Positions 49,274-61,574 are shown, counted from the first letter of the stretch. The stretch is 64,000 nt of DNA from Physella acuta (GCF_028476545.1 NW_026731883.1:248001-312000), one strand, 5' to 3'. The notes: a model not told the origin generated them from the letters alone. Numbers and translations: made by a program.

Positions 49274-52200
49274 CTTAAATCAAAAAGTCAGCAGTCATGG
49301 ATGATAACTCATCAATTCTAGGCCTCATTTTGAACAAAGGAAAAGGGTTAAGGACAAAATAAAATCTGTGATATAGTAATAAAAATACATTTTTAAAAGC
49401 AAGAAAACTTGCAATTAAGAATAGCGTCCACCCAATAGTTTGTGAAATAAAGGTTATTATGAGCAAATAAACTTGAACGACAATTAGTTGTTAAGCTCAA
49501 TGCTAAATAATCCTCCTGCAATTGGTAATGTGAGAAAAGATGTGAGGCAGTTTTAGAAAGAAAATATAATTTTTTTGAAAATGTGAACCAAAAAACCCAT
49601 TTATGATAAAAATCCCAATATGGTAACAATAAAAAAAGCTGCAGCAAAGTTTGTTTAAAAAGGAAAGCCTTTATATTTCCTATTTGAGTGGTATAAAAAT
49701 AGACTGAATACAATATGGGTTAGGTGAGAGGGAAGCAATAAATATACTAGCGAGCGCCAAAAGTAAGCTTTCAGGTTATAGCCAACACCAAGAAAGATTT
49801 TCTTTAAAGTTTTAAAAACCTTTTGCATTTCCTATGTCAGTTTTCTGATAGCTTTTCCTGGAAAAATTCATGTCAGTTGAATACTTTATTAATATTTGGA
49901 ATAGGATAAAACAGAAATAATAGGAGTAAGACTTAACATTTAAAATACTTGTATAACAGTTTGTAAAATATTTTAGTATTCTCTTTTGGTGTAGGATTTT
50001 TTATTAAATTTTTTCCCCTAAAAATTCTTGATCCATAAATTAAGACTTATAAGAAATATTTGAAAAAACATTCATAGATCTAGCTTTATATTAGTAATGC
50101 CAAAATTCTGTGAAAGAAAGATTCAGATAATTAAATAAATGTAAGTTTATCTTATTTTAAAAGTTTTAGTTTTGAAAGTGCACCAGTAGTTGCTGCATTG
50201 AAAACTCTAACAATATCCTGAAATAAGTGCTTTTATTAAGTGAATAAAATAGTTTTCATTTCAGGTCTGGCCGTCAGTAGGGCAGAAGAAGTAGAATTCA
50301 CCTGTGATCTCAGCATATAAAAATATTGTGCTGTAAGTTCTATGCCTAATAGCCTTAACTTTCCCCAATTTGAGTCAGTTACCCATGGGAGCTGGATGTT
50401 ATGGCCTACAGACTCAAATTTGGTAAGTAAACTCGAAACTCTCTGGTTTGTAGTCATATGCTCTACTGCTCAACCAAGTAATTCCATAGTTAGTGAACAG
50501 AAGAAAGTTGTAACACATATTAACAGATTTGTTAGATCATTAGAATTAAAATTATTACATTTATTTATCATAATGTAAGCTTTATACGCTTGTAAAATAA
50601 TTCATTATTTGAAGTTATCTACACAGAAATTTTTTTAGCAATTAAACGAGCACTCACTTTTCCAAAGATTCTCTGAAGTTTAGCATGGCATATTCCATCA
50701 TGGAGTACTTGCCGTCTGCAACACCAGTTCCTTGACTTGTGTCACTTTCTCTGTCATAGGAGTCTCTCTGTTTACAGTTTTAAAAATAAACATCATCATT
50801 TCATTACTTCATTCAAGGATGGTATTATACCAATTCACTGAATATTCTTTGAGAGTGTTGTGATTGTATAGGTCATCTATGGTCACTTACTCTTGACACA
50901 CCATTGGTCATGGTGGTGCCATTGGTCATCACACCATTGGTCACTGTACTGGACTGGTAGAGAACTGGTTTAGAGCTGGATGTTTCCACTTCATGTCTGG
51001 CCAGAGGCTTGACATAGTCGGCAGGGAACAAACCCACAGTTCCATTCAGGGACCCATACAGCCAGCCTGTATAAAATGTAAAATGTTTAGTTTAAAGTAC
51101 TACAATACAAATATTTATGTTACTGAAGACTATTCTAAATTGAAATACCATAAAATAATTAAAGAAATTTATAAGTTTTTAATGTAGAAAATTAATTTAA
51201 ATAATGGTTAGACAAAGATACAGACCATTCTCCAGCTTCATTTCTGGATCCATCAGCTTAATGATTTCATTTCTTTTAAAACTGAGCAGAGTTGACTCCC
51301 TTGTGATGTAGTCTCTGATTGCCACCACATACTTATTACCCTTGAAATTAAAATATACTTCATAATTTAATGCATTCATTTTCACACAATTAAAACGAAA
51401 ATATTGTTATGGGGTTGTTAACTAACCTTTTCACTTTCAAGGCAGAATCTGTCAATCATGTCTTTAAGCTGTTGAGCCTATAAAAAATATAAATCAACTT
51501 ATATAAGCAGTGTAAAATTGTTCAACAGATAGATTCAAAGTGCATTGTGATAAGCGCTGTACACGAGTTATGAAATGGCTTAAACAAGCTGTGTTGACCA
51601 TCAAATAGATGGGGACATACCCGCATGGTATGGAAGATGAGAGATTTGGTCCTGAGATTCAGCTGAATTGTAGAGTTGGTGGGCATAACTACATCAATGA
51701 CATCTTCAAATCTGGACAAATAAACAATTGATTTATGTTAATACCAGTAAGTAAAACTAGCATCAACCCAAAAATATTTCCACAAACAGATATTTAAATT
51801 TAAATGAAAATTGTATATTTGAAAGAGATACACTTGTACCACAAAAAGTACAACATAATGAAGATAGATGTTCTCACTTAATTTCTTCCATCACAGACAG
51901 GAAGTCATCAACGTAATTCCTCTCCCTGGTGATAAGACGCAGTCCAGTGTGGCTAACACCAAGGTATCTGGCGCCTGAGTACTGACCACTTCCCTAAAAA
52001 TATCAGTTTAGGAAAAAAAAAACATTGCTCATTACTATGCTTTACACTAAATATTTACATTAACTACAAATTAAACCTAAATGTAAAGGGAAGTAATGTA
52101 GGTGGAAAGCTTACAGCAATTGGGAAAAGTCTACAAAAGTATGTTGGCCACTCCTTTGCTGTGTCCACAACAACCTTTTTGATCTGTGGCTTCAGTTCTT

Positions 52201-55200
52201 TGGTCAAGTAATTGTGTTGGTTTACTCCATGGCTCTCTAAGGATAGCATTTGATTACATTTAACACAATGTTTGCTTATATTTTTGTTTTGAGTTACTTC
52301 ACAGGATCTTTTTCAAAATTATCTTTGTGTAAAACTATAGATATACTTTTTTTTTAAAACTATTTAGTGAGGCAGGTAAGAACAAAACTGTTTGTAATCT
52401 TAACAGTTGACAAAACACATTTACTAAACAGAATACATTTGAAATAGATTGAATGCCTAAAATATTTTACCCAGCATGCTTCTCATTTTAACCCTTTGGT
52501 CCTTGTTGATGCGAACACATCCATTGTTGTACACATCACCAACAATCTGGCAGTAAATAAGATGGAGGGCCAATGGGCTCTCAAGCTTCTCAGATGGCCA
52601 AAATACTTCTTTGCGGATATTGATGGTCCAAGGCACCTAACAGAAAAATGTAACGCTGTTTCAATATTGTCATTAGGAAAAAATGGTTATTACAATGAGT
52701 CTTTAAATAAAAATATTAGTCAGCAGGTATAAGTTATTTTTTTTTTAAATATTTACCTTGCTGTAGATCAGGAAATTCTTCTTATTCTGAGGATAAAGTT
52801 CAGTAATGACACGCTCAAAGGCTGAGTAATCAATATTCTGTTTGGTCTCAACTTCAGGTGGGGGCAGGGCTGGTCTAACAACATCTGGAACTATCACCTT
52901 GTTGTAGGTAGAAGCAGGTTCAATACGTTTGCTGTACTCTCCCGAGGAGCGCTTTACTTCTATTGTTTCAACTGTCTCTGTGGTGATTTTCCTTTGCACC
53001 AGTTTAGGTGGAGAACTCTTTGGTATTGGAGGTGGCTCATCTGATAAGTTAACAGATTCATTGAAAACTTTAAAAAAAATTATTTATATTTTCACCAAGA
53101 GTTTTTAGCATTAAATAGGTATATTTTAGTACATTTTTAACATTTTACTTTATTTAAGTCACTGAACTATGAAATGAATGAAGACTATTTTTTCCAATGG
53201 ATACAATAACCATTGGGTTACCGTATTCAAAGTCTTATCATCAAAATGGCTAAAAAGTGTACCTCTGACAATGGTTTTTTCATAAATATTAGCTTCTGTT
53301 CCCTCTGACACCATTTTGGACACATGTGGTTTGGGTGGTGGGGGGTCATGTGGGGCAGCTGGTCCCCCCTGTCCCAGTTTCTGCTCCAGAAGTTTCAGGG
53401 TGTTGAAATGTGAAGATTCAATCAGAGACTTTGTTCTTTTTGTCTGATTTCAGAAACAACACATTTTAATACCTCAAAAGCTTTAGAATTTTTATAGACC
53501 AACAATTTTATTTAATGTCAATTTAAATGTTAGTAATTGTTGCACTTAATTTTTTTTTTAAATGTTAAATTCTTTTTAATTTGTTAAGTTTTTTTTTCAA
53601 ATTGACACAAATAATGTTAAGTAAACTTACTTCTCCAGATTTCAAAATAGACTTTGGCTGACCCTCTTGCTTGGGGGCCTCTGGTTTTTGCCACTTCTTT
53701 TTTCCAGATATTCTGTCTTCTATACCGCTGGCCACTTTTTCATCAATTTCCAGTTTTCCCACCTGTGTACAATAATTACAGTATTAAAATAACATTACAT
53801 ATATGATTAAGTCACATACAAGATTTTATCATTACATTAGGTTAGGTTAGGTTTGCCTGTCGTCCCTCCTGGGACATAGGCCGCTGACAAGAGCTTTCCA
53901 GGCATCTCTGTCCTGGGCTACATTAAGTATGATAAATGAAAGAGAATAAAAAAACTTGGTTCACATAAATCACCTCCATGGTAGTTTTAAATGGCCTCTA
54001 AAACATACCTGAATGTTATATTTCTCTTCCTTCTCTACTGGAGGTGGCCAGACAACTTTGCCAACTCTCACAGTCCTGGCTCGGCCAGATTTGTCTCTGA
54101 TGGTAAACGTGCCTCTGTCTCTGTCAATCTCTATGGGAGGTGGGGGTGGTGGTGGAGGAGCAGGAGGCACAGCTGGCTGGGTGTGGAGTGATGGTGGGTC
54201 GGCGTAGGTCACTACAGGGGGCGGGGGAGGTTGGGGTGGTGGAACCGTTCTAACTGGCACATCAGTTGTTGAGGTGCTTGTTATGGTGATTGTTCGTGTC
54301 AATGCACCTACACAAATACAGGAACAATTATTTTTGGCCCAATTTTTTACTTAACACAAACTATGTAACATTTGTATATGTATTTGTATTGTTCTAAAGG
54401 TTTTTTCTCTGAAGAAATTTTTATCTTTAATTTTAAATCAAATTTCAAAATACATCAGTCAAGCAGCCAAAATATTATTTTTAATAATCTAAAATTTTTA
54501 GTAAAGACAAAATATTTTTTTTAGTTTAAAAATTTTAATTTAAAATGAATCTATATTGGCTATGAATTAATTACTTGAGGAAGATCCATGGGATGGAATC
54601 TCAAACTGCATCCTGTGCTTGGGTAGTTTTGGTGCAGTTGGTGGTGGAGATTTCTGTTCCATCTGTTTCTGTTGCTCAAATGTTGATTTTATTGACTGCA
54701 CTTTTCTAGGACTATCCTGTTCTGAGCCCTGTCATTTTGGATAAAATTAAAAGTAAAAATGTAATTAAACTTGGAAAAATAAAATAAAAAATGTAATGGA
54801 ACCTTAGAAAAAAAAATAAAAATGTAATGAAACTTAAAAAGAATGAAAACAATGTTGAAAAAAAAAAGAAAAGAAAAAAAAGTAATTTAACTTTAAAATA
54901 AAACATATTATAAAACATGAAAAAAGTAAAAGAAAAAAGTATCTCTTATAAAAAATACATTCTTTGTGTTAGGAAACTCACATGTGCTGTGCCATTGACC
55001 ATGTAAGGGACATCACCAGTCCCATTGACCAGTCCCACACCATTGAAACCAGAGTTGAAGCTGGAGCTTGGGCTGATGATGGATGTTGCACTGTGAGGAA
55101 TGACTTGAGGAACCACTTGAGGCAGTACTGGAGGCTGGGCCATTACTGGTGCAAGGACCTGCCAACATTTAACTTGTTTTAGAACCCAACAACTGAGTTA

Positions 55201-58200
55201 AGATAGAGTTATTATAACAGCTAAAGTTTTCTTCCACACATTTAGATTTTGTTTAATTAAGGAAAATACTCAACTTTAACATATTAAGTTTAAAAACAAA
55301 AATCCAACTGAAAATGTAAGAATTTAGTAAATCAGATATTGTTCTCAATGTTTTTTGGGTTTTAGTTTTGTAAATCAATGTAAACATGTCCATTTTTACT
55401 TTAAACAGTATATTTAACAGATATATGTGAACTACAGGCAATGGTTGAATTAATTTATATTACCGGTTGAGCAAACTGTACTTGTTGAAGCTGCTGCCTA
55501 AGTACCTCTTGCTCAATGGTCTGTTTGAGCAACTTGTTCTGCAACTCCTGCTGTGCCAATGCAGTTTTAAGGGCTAGAGTTTGCTGGTTGGAGGCTTGAA
55601 GAGCCTGCTGGCTTTGTTGCTGCATCAGTGCTGCCTGCTGCTGTTGTTGCTGCTGTTGCTGTTGACGCTGTTGGGCCTGGGCGAAACATTCATCAAGAAA
55701 TAATATTTTATCCATCAACTGAATGAAATGTACAAATATTTTACAATTTAAACAAGTAAAGTTTTGGTTTCTAACCAGGTATGCCTGTAAAACAGCTTGC
55801 TGCTGGGCCATCTGTTGGGCAGCAATTTGTTGGAGTGGATCTGAAACAATCAAAGTTAATTATACAGAGATCATACACAACTTGGTTCTTAGCGCTAAGT
55901 TACACACTGAATCAAAACAAAAACTGACCTTAAGTGACACACAGAATCAAAACAAAAATTGACATTAAGCAACACACAAAACAAAAACTGACCTGTCTTA
56001 CACACAGAATCAAAACAAAAACTAAAAAACTGACCTTAAGCAACACACAAAAACTGACCTGTGTTTATCAGACCAAGAGAAGGTGCCATGGAAGAGCCTG
56101 CTTGCAGATTTAAAGGTGGAATTACAGGTGGGTTAGAAGCCAGCAGTGGGTTGGTCAAGCCATAGTTGAATCCCTGGGCGAGAGGCTTCAGGAATAAAAT
56201 AAATACATTTAGCTTTCCAAGCATCAGCAAATTAAAATTCTAACAACTGAATAATACAGGTTTTATTTTTTATTTTGTATAAGGTAATTAAAAAATGGTT
56301 ATGTCTGTAAAAAAAAACTTTTAAAATGTTATGTTTGTTAAGATTAAGTTTTAAAAAATAAACTTTTAAAATGGTTACCTGTTGTGCTTCATATCCTGGC
56401 ACACCTTGGCCTCCACCCTTGATACGAACACCAAGAGCACGTCCATTTTGTTCATCATGGTCATTCAAGGCATTACTGAAAATGTCCTCCACAAGATGTG
56501 ACCAGTCAGTGTTGTCAGAGTTGCCTGACCGTAGCTCATCCTGGTTGACACTCAGGTGTTTACGGTTGATCTGAGCCGACACGCCTGACTTGCTTCGAGT
56601 GACGTTACTTTTTCTGTTGTACCTCTGATTCAGCACACTCTTAGAGAGGTCGTTGGTGTCTTTCAACTTGGATTCCCCATCTTCAAAGTAGCGTGTGTTG
56701 AGGACAGTGTCTGACAGATCAGAAAGGCCATTGAGCTCCTCATCTTCAGTGATAGTTGTTATGTCCCCATTAAGTATTCCATTGGGAACGTGGCCGTTCA
56801 TTGCCGGGACACTGGGTGCACGGGACCGCTTGGTGTAACGAACATTCATTCGACTGTTTTCCGACAGGCCAACTGGCACAATTTCTGTTGGTCTCTGGTT
56901 CAGCACACTTGTTGTAGAAAAGCCCAGGTCATCTTCAACAGAACTGGTCTGGACTTTTCTGTTTGTGGTAGAGTGGGTTACCCCTCTTTGTTCACTCTGT
57001 GTGGACACACTGATGGGCACGTCCCTCTTGATCATCTGAGGCAGCGGTCCAGTCAGTATGAGAATTCTTTCTTTCTCTGGATCATGAGGTCTAGAACACA
57101 AATAATACATGACAGTTTTATTTGTGTTGAGTGATGAAAGGATTATAAATATACTTAATGGGATGAAATGAGGTAACTCAAGTCTCAAGTTCCCAGGATT
57201 AATTCCAAAGAATGTCAATCAATTTCTGGGTATATTGCTGACACTCTTTCATATAAATGGTAAAAGAAAAATGGTCTCTACTTTATCTTAAAATGTACTT
57301 TACTTCTTTTTTTAAAACAACAGTAAGATCAGGTTAAAAAAAACAGAATGATATTTTCCTTGAAACATTCTAACCTGAAAAATGAAAAAAAAAGTTCCTA
57401 CCCTTCCTGGTGACTTCTGTGCTTATGATGTAAACCTTCCTTGCTCCGGTCAACAGAAACAAGAAAGTATGCTGTGCATGTGGGAAAACCTGGTGCTATT
57501 TCCATCTCACTAACGAGGTCAAGGACAAAGTCATAGCCCATCAACTCGTAGTAGTCAGAATCCTCTTGTAGCTGGACAGTCCAGCCTTGACTGTTTTCAT
57601 GTAGGCCTCTGGGAAAAATATATAAATAATATTTTTTATATTTATAATAATGGAATTTACAATTCACAAAAAATAATTTTTAATAATACAGGAGTTTACA
57701 TTTCATTAAGAATATTTATAACGAGCCGGCCCGCGGCATAACATACGCCGCTATTTAGTTGTTGTTTTTTCTACTTTTCAGTAATTCATAATTTGTGAAT
57801 TCGACAGTACCAATGCTGCCACTGAAAATATTTGCTTTAAAACACTAACCCCCCTCCTTTCCCCTAACCCCGACCCTACACCCCCCCCCCCCGTGAAAGC
57901 AGCCTCCTCTTAGTTACCTCCTGTAAGTTTAAAGCCGGTTCAAACTAAATTATCTGCCCCTAATAGCCGTCACTAAACCTGGCTGTACGGTTTGTAAAAA
58001 TTAACGTGACCACAGCTCAGCAGACCATGTGGGGGTGGGGTAGGGTGGTAGTGATAGTGATAGAGAGAAAGAGAGGGGATTGTAAAGAGGCGCTTGCAGC
58101 TTGTTTTCTAATGGCTCGCAGAGGAGAATTATATATATAGATAATTGAATAAACAACTTATTTTGTTTACAACTGCAGTTTCACATTTAAGTTTTTAATA

Positions 58201-61200
58201 ATTTTTTAATGCACAATGAATACTATAAACACACAACAATACCAACTACGTGACTAACTCAAGATATCTTAATTTGAAGCATGGAGAAAGCTAAAGCTTG
58301 ATTACCTAAGCTTGAGCAAATGGGAGGTGAACAATTCTCCAGAAGTCCAAGACTCAACATGACCAAAGACACTGACATCTAAACACACAAAAATTAATGT
58401 ATTAATGATTCCAGCACAATAAAATCATTTTTATGATCAATATTTGTTTTGTTACTCGGATGTATGCATTTTAAATACTTTAAAATTTGCATTTTAAAAT
58501 TATAAATTATTTTAAAAGTGCGTAATTAATCCTGTTTTAGCACAATGGTTACATACCATCAGGAAATTTGACTTCAAGAGCCATATTGGCTTTCCTCTCA
58601 ATAGCCTTCCACTCTAAGAAAGTGGGAGGGTAAATTCTACTCAGTAAAGGATTCATGTGAGCACTCTGTAAAGTTTTGTGTTGACATAAATATTTGTATC
58701 CATTTACTCCAACATCTGAAACATACCTAAAATAAAGAGAATTTTTTTTTACAATTGTATCAAGGTTCAGCTCACAATAAATCATTATTTTTTTAAAAAC
58801 TTACTTAAGGGAATTATTTGAACAACTACTTTGGTAAGTCTAAACTTATTTAAGGAAACTAATTGAACAACTTTTTTGGTAAGTCTAAAATTACTTGAGG
58901 AAATTATTTCAACAACTACTTTGGTAAGTCTAAACTTACTTGAGTGAATTATTTCAACAACTGATTCTGTAAGTCTAAACTTACTTGAGGAAATATTTGA
59001 ACAAGTTGCTGCTTGGGTTGAAACAACAGAGACAATTGGCCAGGAGTTTCCAAGCTTTTTCTAAACGTTCCAGATTTTGATTTTTCCAGGTTTGATTGGC
59101 AAGCTGGCACAGAATTTCATCCCTCAGTCCTTCATATTTCAGACCCTAAACAATATATAATTCATTTGCTTGTAGTCTACTACATTAAAATACCAACAAT
59201 ATATTACAAAAATACTTCTAGCTTATTGATTAAGTCTCAATGTTAATTAAATACATTTTTGGACAAAAATTTACCATTTGTATTATGAAATCAGCCAGGA
59301 TTTTTTCTTTTTTCTCATTGAGATGTGGGTCACACATGAACCGTAGAATCTGGAAAAAAAAATTCAATGAGATAAAATTTAACTAAACTATTCACTCTCT
59401 CCCAATGGTTCACAGTCTGATTACTGAGTTGATAGATGCACACAAAACAATGAAATATAATTATATATAGGCCTAAGCTTATAAATTTCCGATTTTAAAA
59501 TTAAATAAAAAATAAATTAATTAAACTTACCAATTTGAACACAGCTACAGCCCTGTGTATATTATCTTCACCTTGTACAGCTGTAAGGGCAGTTTTGATT
59601 GGCTCCATCTGTACACCCCAGTTAGGGTTCTACATTCAATATAGAAATAGTTTAGAAAATTGAAACTAGTATAACATGATAATGCATATCAAAATTCAGC
59701 AATATAAACAACTGAAATGAAAATAGCACAGTAAGATTATCATGAATATTAAACTGACCTTAAAGTATATACTGGTAAATTTGTTAAAAACGTGAGAATT
59801 AATGTCCACAGGAAGTTTGTAGCCCATGTCCATTGGAGTGACCTCTCCTGGGGCTATGATTACATGCTGGCCATTGTGGTACAAGTCCCAGTCTATGCAA
59901 ATAAATTTATAAAATTTATTTTTTTATACCAAAATCAAAACATAATTTCTTATAGAATTTATCACTTCTTATAGAATTTGGCAGAAAAGTTAGAAAATTG
60001 GAATACAAACCATCAATTTTACTGTACACCAGGGCTAACTCCCCAGGGATGTCCAGATTTGCAATGCTGGCCATCATTTGTGCTTGTCTTTCCTGTTATT
60101 TTAAATCAGCAGGTTTAATTCATACTTTTAAACCAGTGGTTGATTTCAGTATCTTTTAGGACAATTTTTATTTTTTAAGAATCACTTTAATCTATTCTTC
60201 CAATATTTATTGTAACAAAAAAATCAAAAGTTTGTTAAATCCAAACAATGTTCATTCAGTTGTATAAATAGTTGTGGAATGATTAAGGTTACAATACCAA
60301 AATATCTACTTTTTTCATATACTATAGCTAAAAGAAAATTATACAAATGTGAAAAACAACAGAAAGAAGCTAAATAGTTTTTAAATGCATTGGCAAAGTG
60401 TGAAATAAATCATATTAAGCCTGAATTTCTTATTTTGCTGGTAACATTAAATACATATATAACCTATATATCAATAAGAACTAAAAATGCTATGTAGGAA
60501 ACACAAACGTAAAATCACAATTATCTGAACTACAGGGTTCTCTTTCTAAAATCTCACAGATTATATTGAAATAAAAAAATCTATACACTTAAAAAAATGT
60601 GACATGTTTCTAGGTTGAAACTGAAGATGTGTACGGCAACAACATGAGTACAGTCTCACCCTAAACACATCTTGACCAATGGGTTTACCAAAACCAATAT
60701 CCTCATTATGTTTTACGCTATTTTTAATCTCTCTAACTGGTGGAACATATTGATCCACCATTAGCTCGGTTATTCTTTGCTTGATCATCTCCCCTGCTGG
60801 CTGATTGAAGCAGCATTAACAGAGAGTAAACATTTTAGAGGGAAAAAAATAGATAAAAACTATTTTTAGAATCTGCTCAATTTAAATGGAATTTTAAAAT
60901 TGTAAAGGAAAATGTATATGGGATACAAATTGCAAAGAGCTACGTTTAACTCAAAACCTGAAGCTGAGGATGGGCAGCATTAGAGAAAATGTTTTAATGA
61001 ATGCTTTGTAGTTCCACCTAAAAAACTGTATTGTTTTTTGGTGATACTACTAAATCTGTGGTAAGTTTTAAATTACAAAATACTCTTCCCTGTGGTTTCT
61101 TAAAAATTGTTTAATCATTAGGTACAGTTTACATCAAATGATCAAAAAAATATTGTTCTTCAAATAGTGTATTTTACCACACAAAATATTCTTTTGTAGT

Positions 61201-61574
61201 GAATGTTAATAAGATATGCCACATAAGCCAGCTTTAGATATCTCGCTCTCATTAATGGAAAAACAAAGTTATTTAACTATAGATCAATAAAGGTGTCTTA
61301 CCCTGCGTTCCCGTTCAACTTTTTCTTCAGCTTCTTGTTTTCTTCTGGCTAACTTGTGCTGCTCTAGACGTGTGCGGATTTCTTCTCTTGTCTTGAAAAA
61401 AGAAGAGTTCATTGTTATTTTTATTTTTTAAAAACCTGTATTACAAATATTTAAAATGTAAAATAACAAAAAAAATTGTGTTAACTCACCTTTAGGTATT
61501 TCCTACGTTGCCTAAACATACGAAATTGGGCTTGAGCCAAAATGATGCCATTTCGTAGTTTGTTGAATTCACGT
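44111..61574 (-). CDS. MYO15A: Unconventional myosin XV, tail region, 44 exons (motor domain outside window)
   Basis: Actin motor that delivers cargo to tips of actin protrusions; vertebrate MYO15A builds hair-cell stereocilia. The window holds 2,066 residues of neck and tail, ending VVNGHN at 44111. Domain order matches MYO15A: IQ neck, MyTH4, FERM lobe, long linker, FERM lobes, SH3, MyTH4, FERM. It has the MYO15 signature SH3 before the second MyTH4 and a conserved IKGGGQ (human MKGGGQ) in the linker. All 44 exons are GT-AG and their phases chain without a break, the strongest evidence for the model. The linker is longer than in human. The motor and first IQ motifs lie to the right of 61574. 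Exon coordinates are given in the four block entries. MYO7 and MYO10 families are excluded by domain order. Confidence 0.95.
44285..44564. mobile_element. Mariner-like MITE with TA target site (last myosin XV intron)
   Basis: Perfect terminal inverted repeats AGGGTTTATCC start at 44285 and end at 44564, with TA on each side (44283-44284 and 44565-44566). The 280-base interior has no coding capacity and includes a poly-G run (~44355-44372) and GATGTGTGACAAGG. Short TIRs, TA duplication and the G tract fit Tc1/mariner-derived MITEs seen in many invertebrates. Confidence 0.85.
49274..50261. other. Myosin XV intron, no other feature
   Basis: AT-rich intron between the SH3-side and MyTH4-side exons; open frames here lack splice sites and family similarity. 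Confidence 0.5.
50262..50478 (-). mobile_element. tRNA-derived SINE in myosin XV intron
   Basis: On the minus strand the head reads TTGGTTGAGCAGTAGAGCA (A-box-like), CATATGACTACAAACCAGAG (anticodon-arm-like) and GTTTCGAGTT (B-box-like). The body follows: TGGGTAACTGACTCAAATTG, GGGGAAAGTTAAGGC, TGAATTCTACTTCTTCTGCC. It shares its block order with the remnant at 32560-32735. The B box and stems are degraded, so it is not a working tRNA gene. Confidence 0.75.
50658..52636 (-). CDS. MYO15A: Myosin XV block 3: FERM lobes 2-3 and SH3 domain
   Basis: Exons: 52471-52636, 52115-52236, 51878-51993, 51621-51711, 51427-51477, 51226-51340, 50891-51066, 50658-50767. PWTINIRKEVFWP and LALHLIYCQIVGD start a FERM middle lobe, matching human APWKIFLRKEVFYP. 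RYLGVSHTGLRLI and IQLNLRTKSLIFHT form the PH-like lobe. The SH3 domain follows (YVVAIRDYITRESTLLSFKR to GLFPADYVKPL), very close to the human MYO15A SH3 (GLFPADIVQP). A short Thr-Asn-Gly repeat (TNGVMTNGTTMTNGV) follows, then SMMEYAMLNFRESL, the MYO15 peptide linking SH3 to the second MyTH4. Confidence 0.95.
52757..57090 (-). CDS. MYO15A: Myosin XV block 2: long disordered Gln/Pro-rich linker
   Basis: Exons: 56379-57090, 56059-56185, 55776-55840, 55464-55676, 54982-55158, 54575-54728, 54009-54307, 53631-53762, 53263-53443, 52757-53040; fragment residues ~440-1220. The first, 712-base exon has three copies of a short motif (TSVLNQR, DTVLNTR, KSVLNQR) and the conserved RIKGGGQ. Next come Gln-rich helices with a 10-residue Gln run (near 55640-55675), a polyproline stretch (PPAPPPPPPPP), a compact conserved-looking segment (FTIRDKSGRARTVRVGKVVW), and a segment leading into the second FERM (FERVITELYPQNKKNFLIY). 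Polyproline could bind SH3 or profilin; that is inference. Confidence 0.9.
53840..53920 (-). mobile_element. LINE 3' end fragment (end of reverse-transcriptase ORF)
   Basis: On the minus strand a short frame reads AQDRDAWKALVSGLCPRRDD, ends RQT-stop, and is followed at once by CCTAA repeats. The DRxxWxxLVxxLCPxR pattern is typical of the extreme C-terminus of LINE ORF2 proteins, and short tandem tails are common at LINE 3' ends. The rest of the element is absent (5' truncation). It lies in the myosin XV intron between exons 54009-54307 and 53631-53762. Confidence 0.6.
55897..56058. repeat. Tandem repeats reiterating the donor of a myosin XV exon
   Basis: On the transcribed minus strand the true donor at 56058 is CAG|GTCAGTTTTTG. 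Within the next ~160 bases GTCA(G/A)TTTTTG appears four more times, with shared GTTTTGATTCTGTGTGT segments, in units of roughly 30-45 bases. Three of the four extra copies are preceded by AAG or CAG, so they look like usable donors. Confidence 0.8.
57402..61574 (-). CDS. MYO15A: Myosin XV block 1: IQ neck, first MyTH4 and FERM lobe 1
   Basis: Exons: 61490-61574, 61302-61391, 60660-60800, 60011-60092, 59759-59892, 59531-59629, 59275-59349, 58985-59145, 58557-58726, 58306-58378, 57402-57608. The first exon carries an IQ-like motif (ILAQAQFRMFRQRRKYL), then a charged helix (residues ~29-58) rich in Arg/Glu. MyTH4 occupies about residues 133-345 of the fragment; landmarks are LRFMCDP, YEGLRDEILCQLANQT and YPPTFLEWKAI. 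A FERM first lobe follows (SWTSGELFTSHLLKL, then GYDFVLDLVSEMEIAPGFP), matching human YVLDLVSDLEL. The exon at 58985-59145 ends inside a five-unit tandem repeat, listed separately. Confidence 0.94.
57721..58140 (+). mobile_element. G/C-tract hairpin repeat, copy 3 (in myosin XV intron)
   Basis: The fullest copy of the family. It begins ACGAGCCGGCCCGCGGC at 57721, with hairpin GCGGCATAACATACGCCGC, CTATTTAGTTGTTG, GTGAATTCGACAGTACCAAT, a C tract at ~57880-57892, GTGAAAGCAGCCTCCT, and a GGGGTGGGG..GGTGGTAGTGATAG block. It ends GGCTCGCAGAGGAGAATTAT beside a TATATATA run. The flanks are AT-rich and no clear target duplication is visible. Confidence 0.82.
58801..59004. repeat. Five-unit, 45-bp tandem repeat spanning a myosin XV donor site
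   Basis: Units start at 58801, 58846, 58891, 58936 and 58981, an exact 45-base period. On the minus strand each reads like the last ~20 bases of exon 58985-59145 (TTGTTCAAATATTTCCTCAA) followed by GTAAGTTTAGACTTAC. Only the unit at 58981 contains the true exon end; the other four lie in the intron, three with an intact GTAA donor core. GTAAGTTTAGACTTAC is itself nearly palindromic. Confidence 0.93.

Noticed and set aside
50405-50478. Independent tRNA gene
   Set aside because: Stems and B box are degraded, and it continues into the SINE body shared with 32560-32735.
54712-54918. Phe-rich minus-strand ORF (possible membrane peptide)
   Set aside because: Lies in A/T-rich intron sequence next to a myosin XV exon; composition alone explains it.
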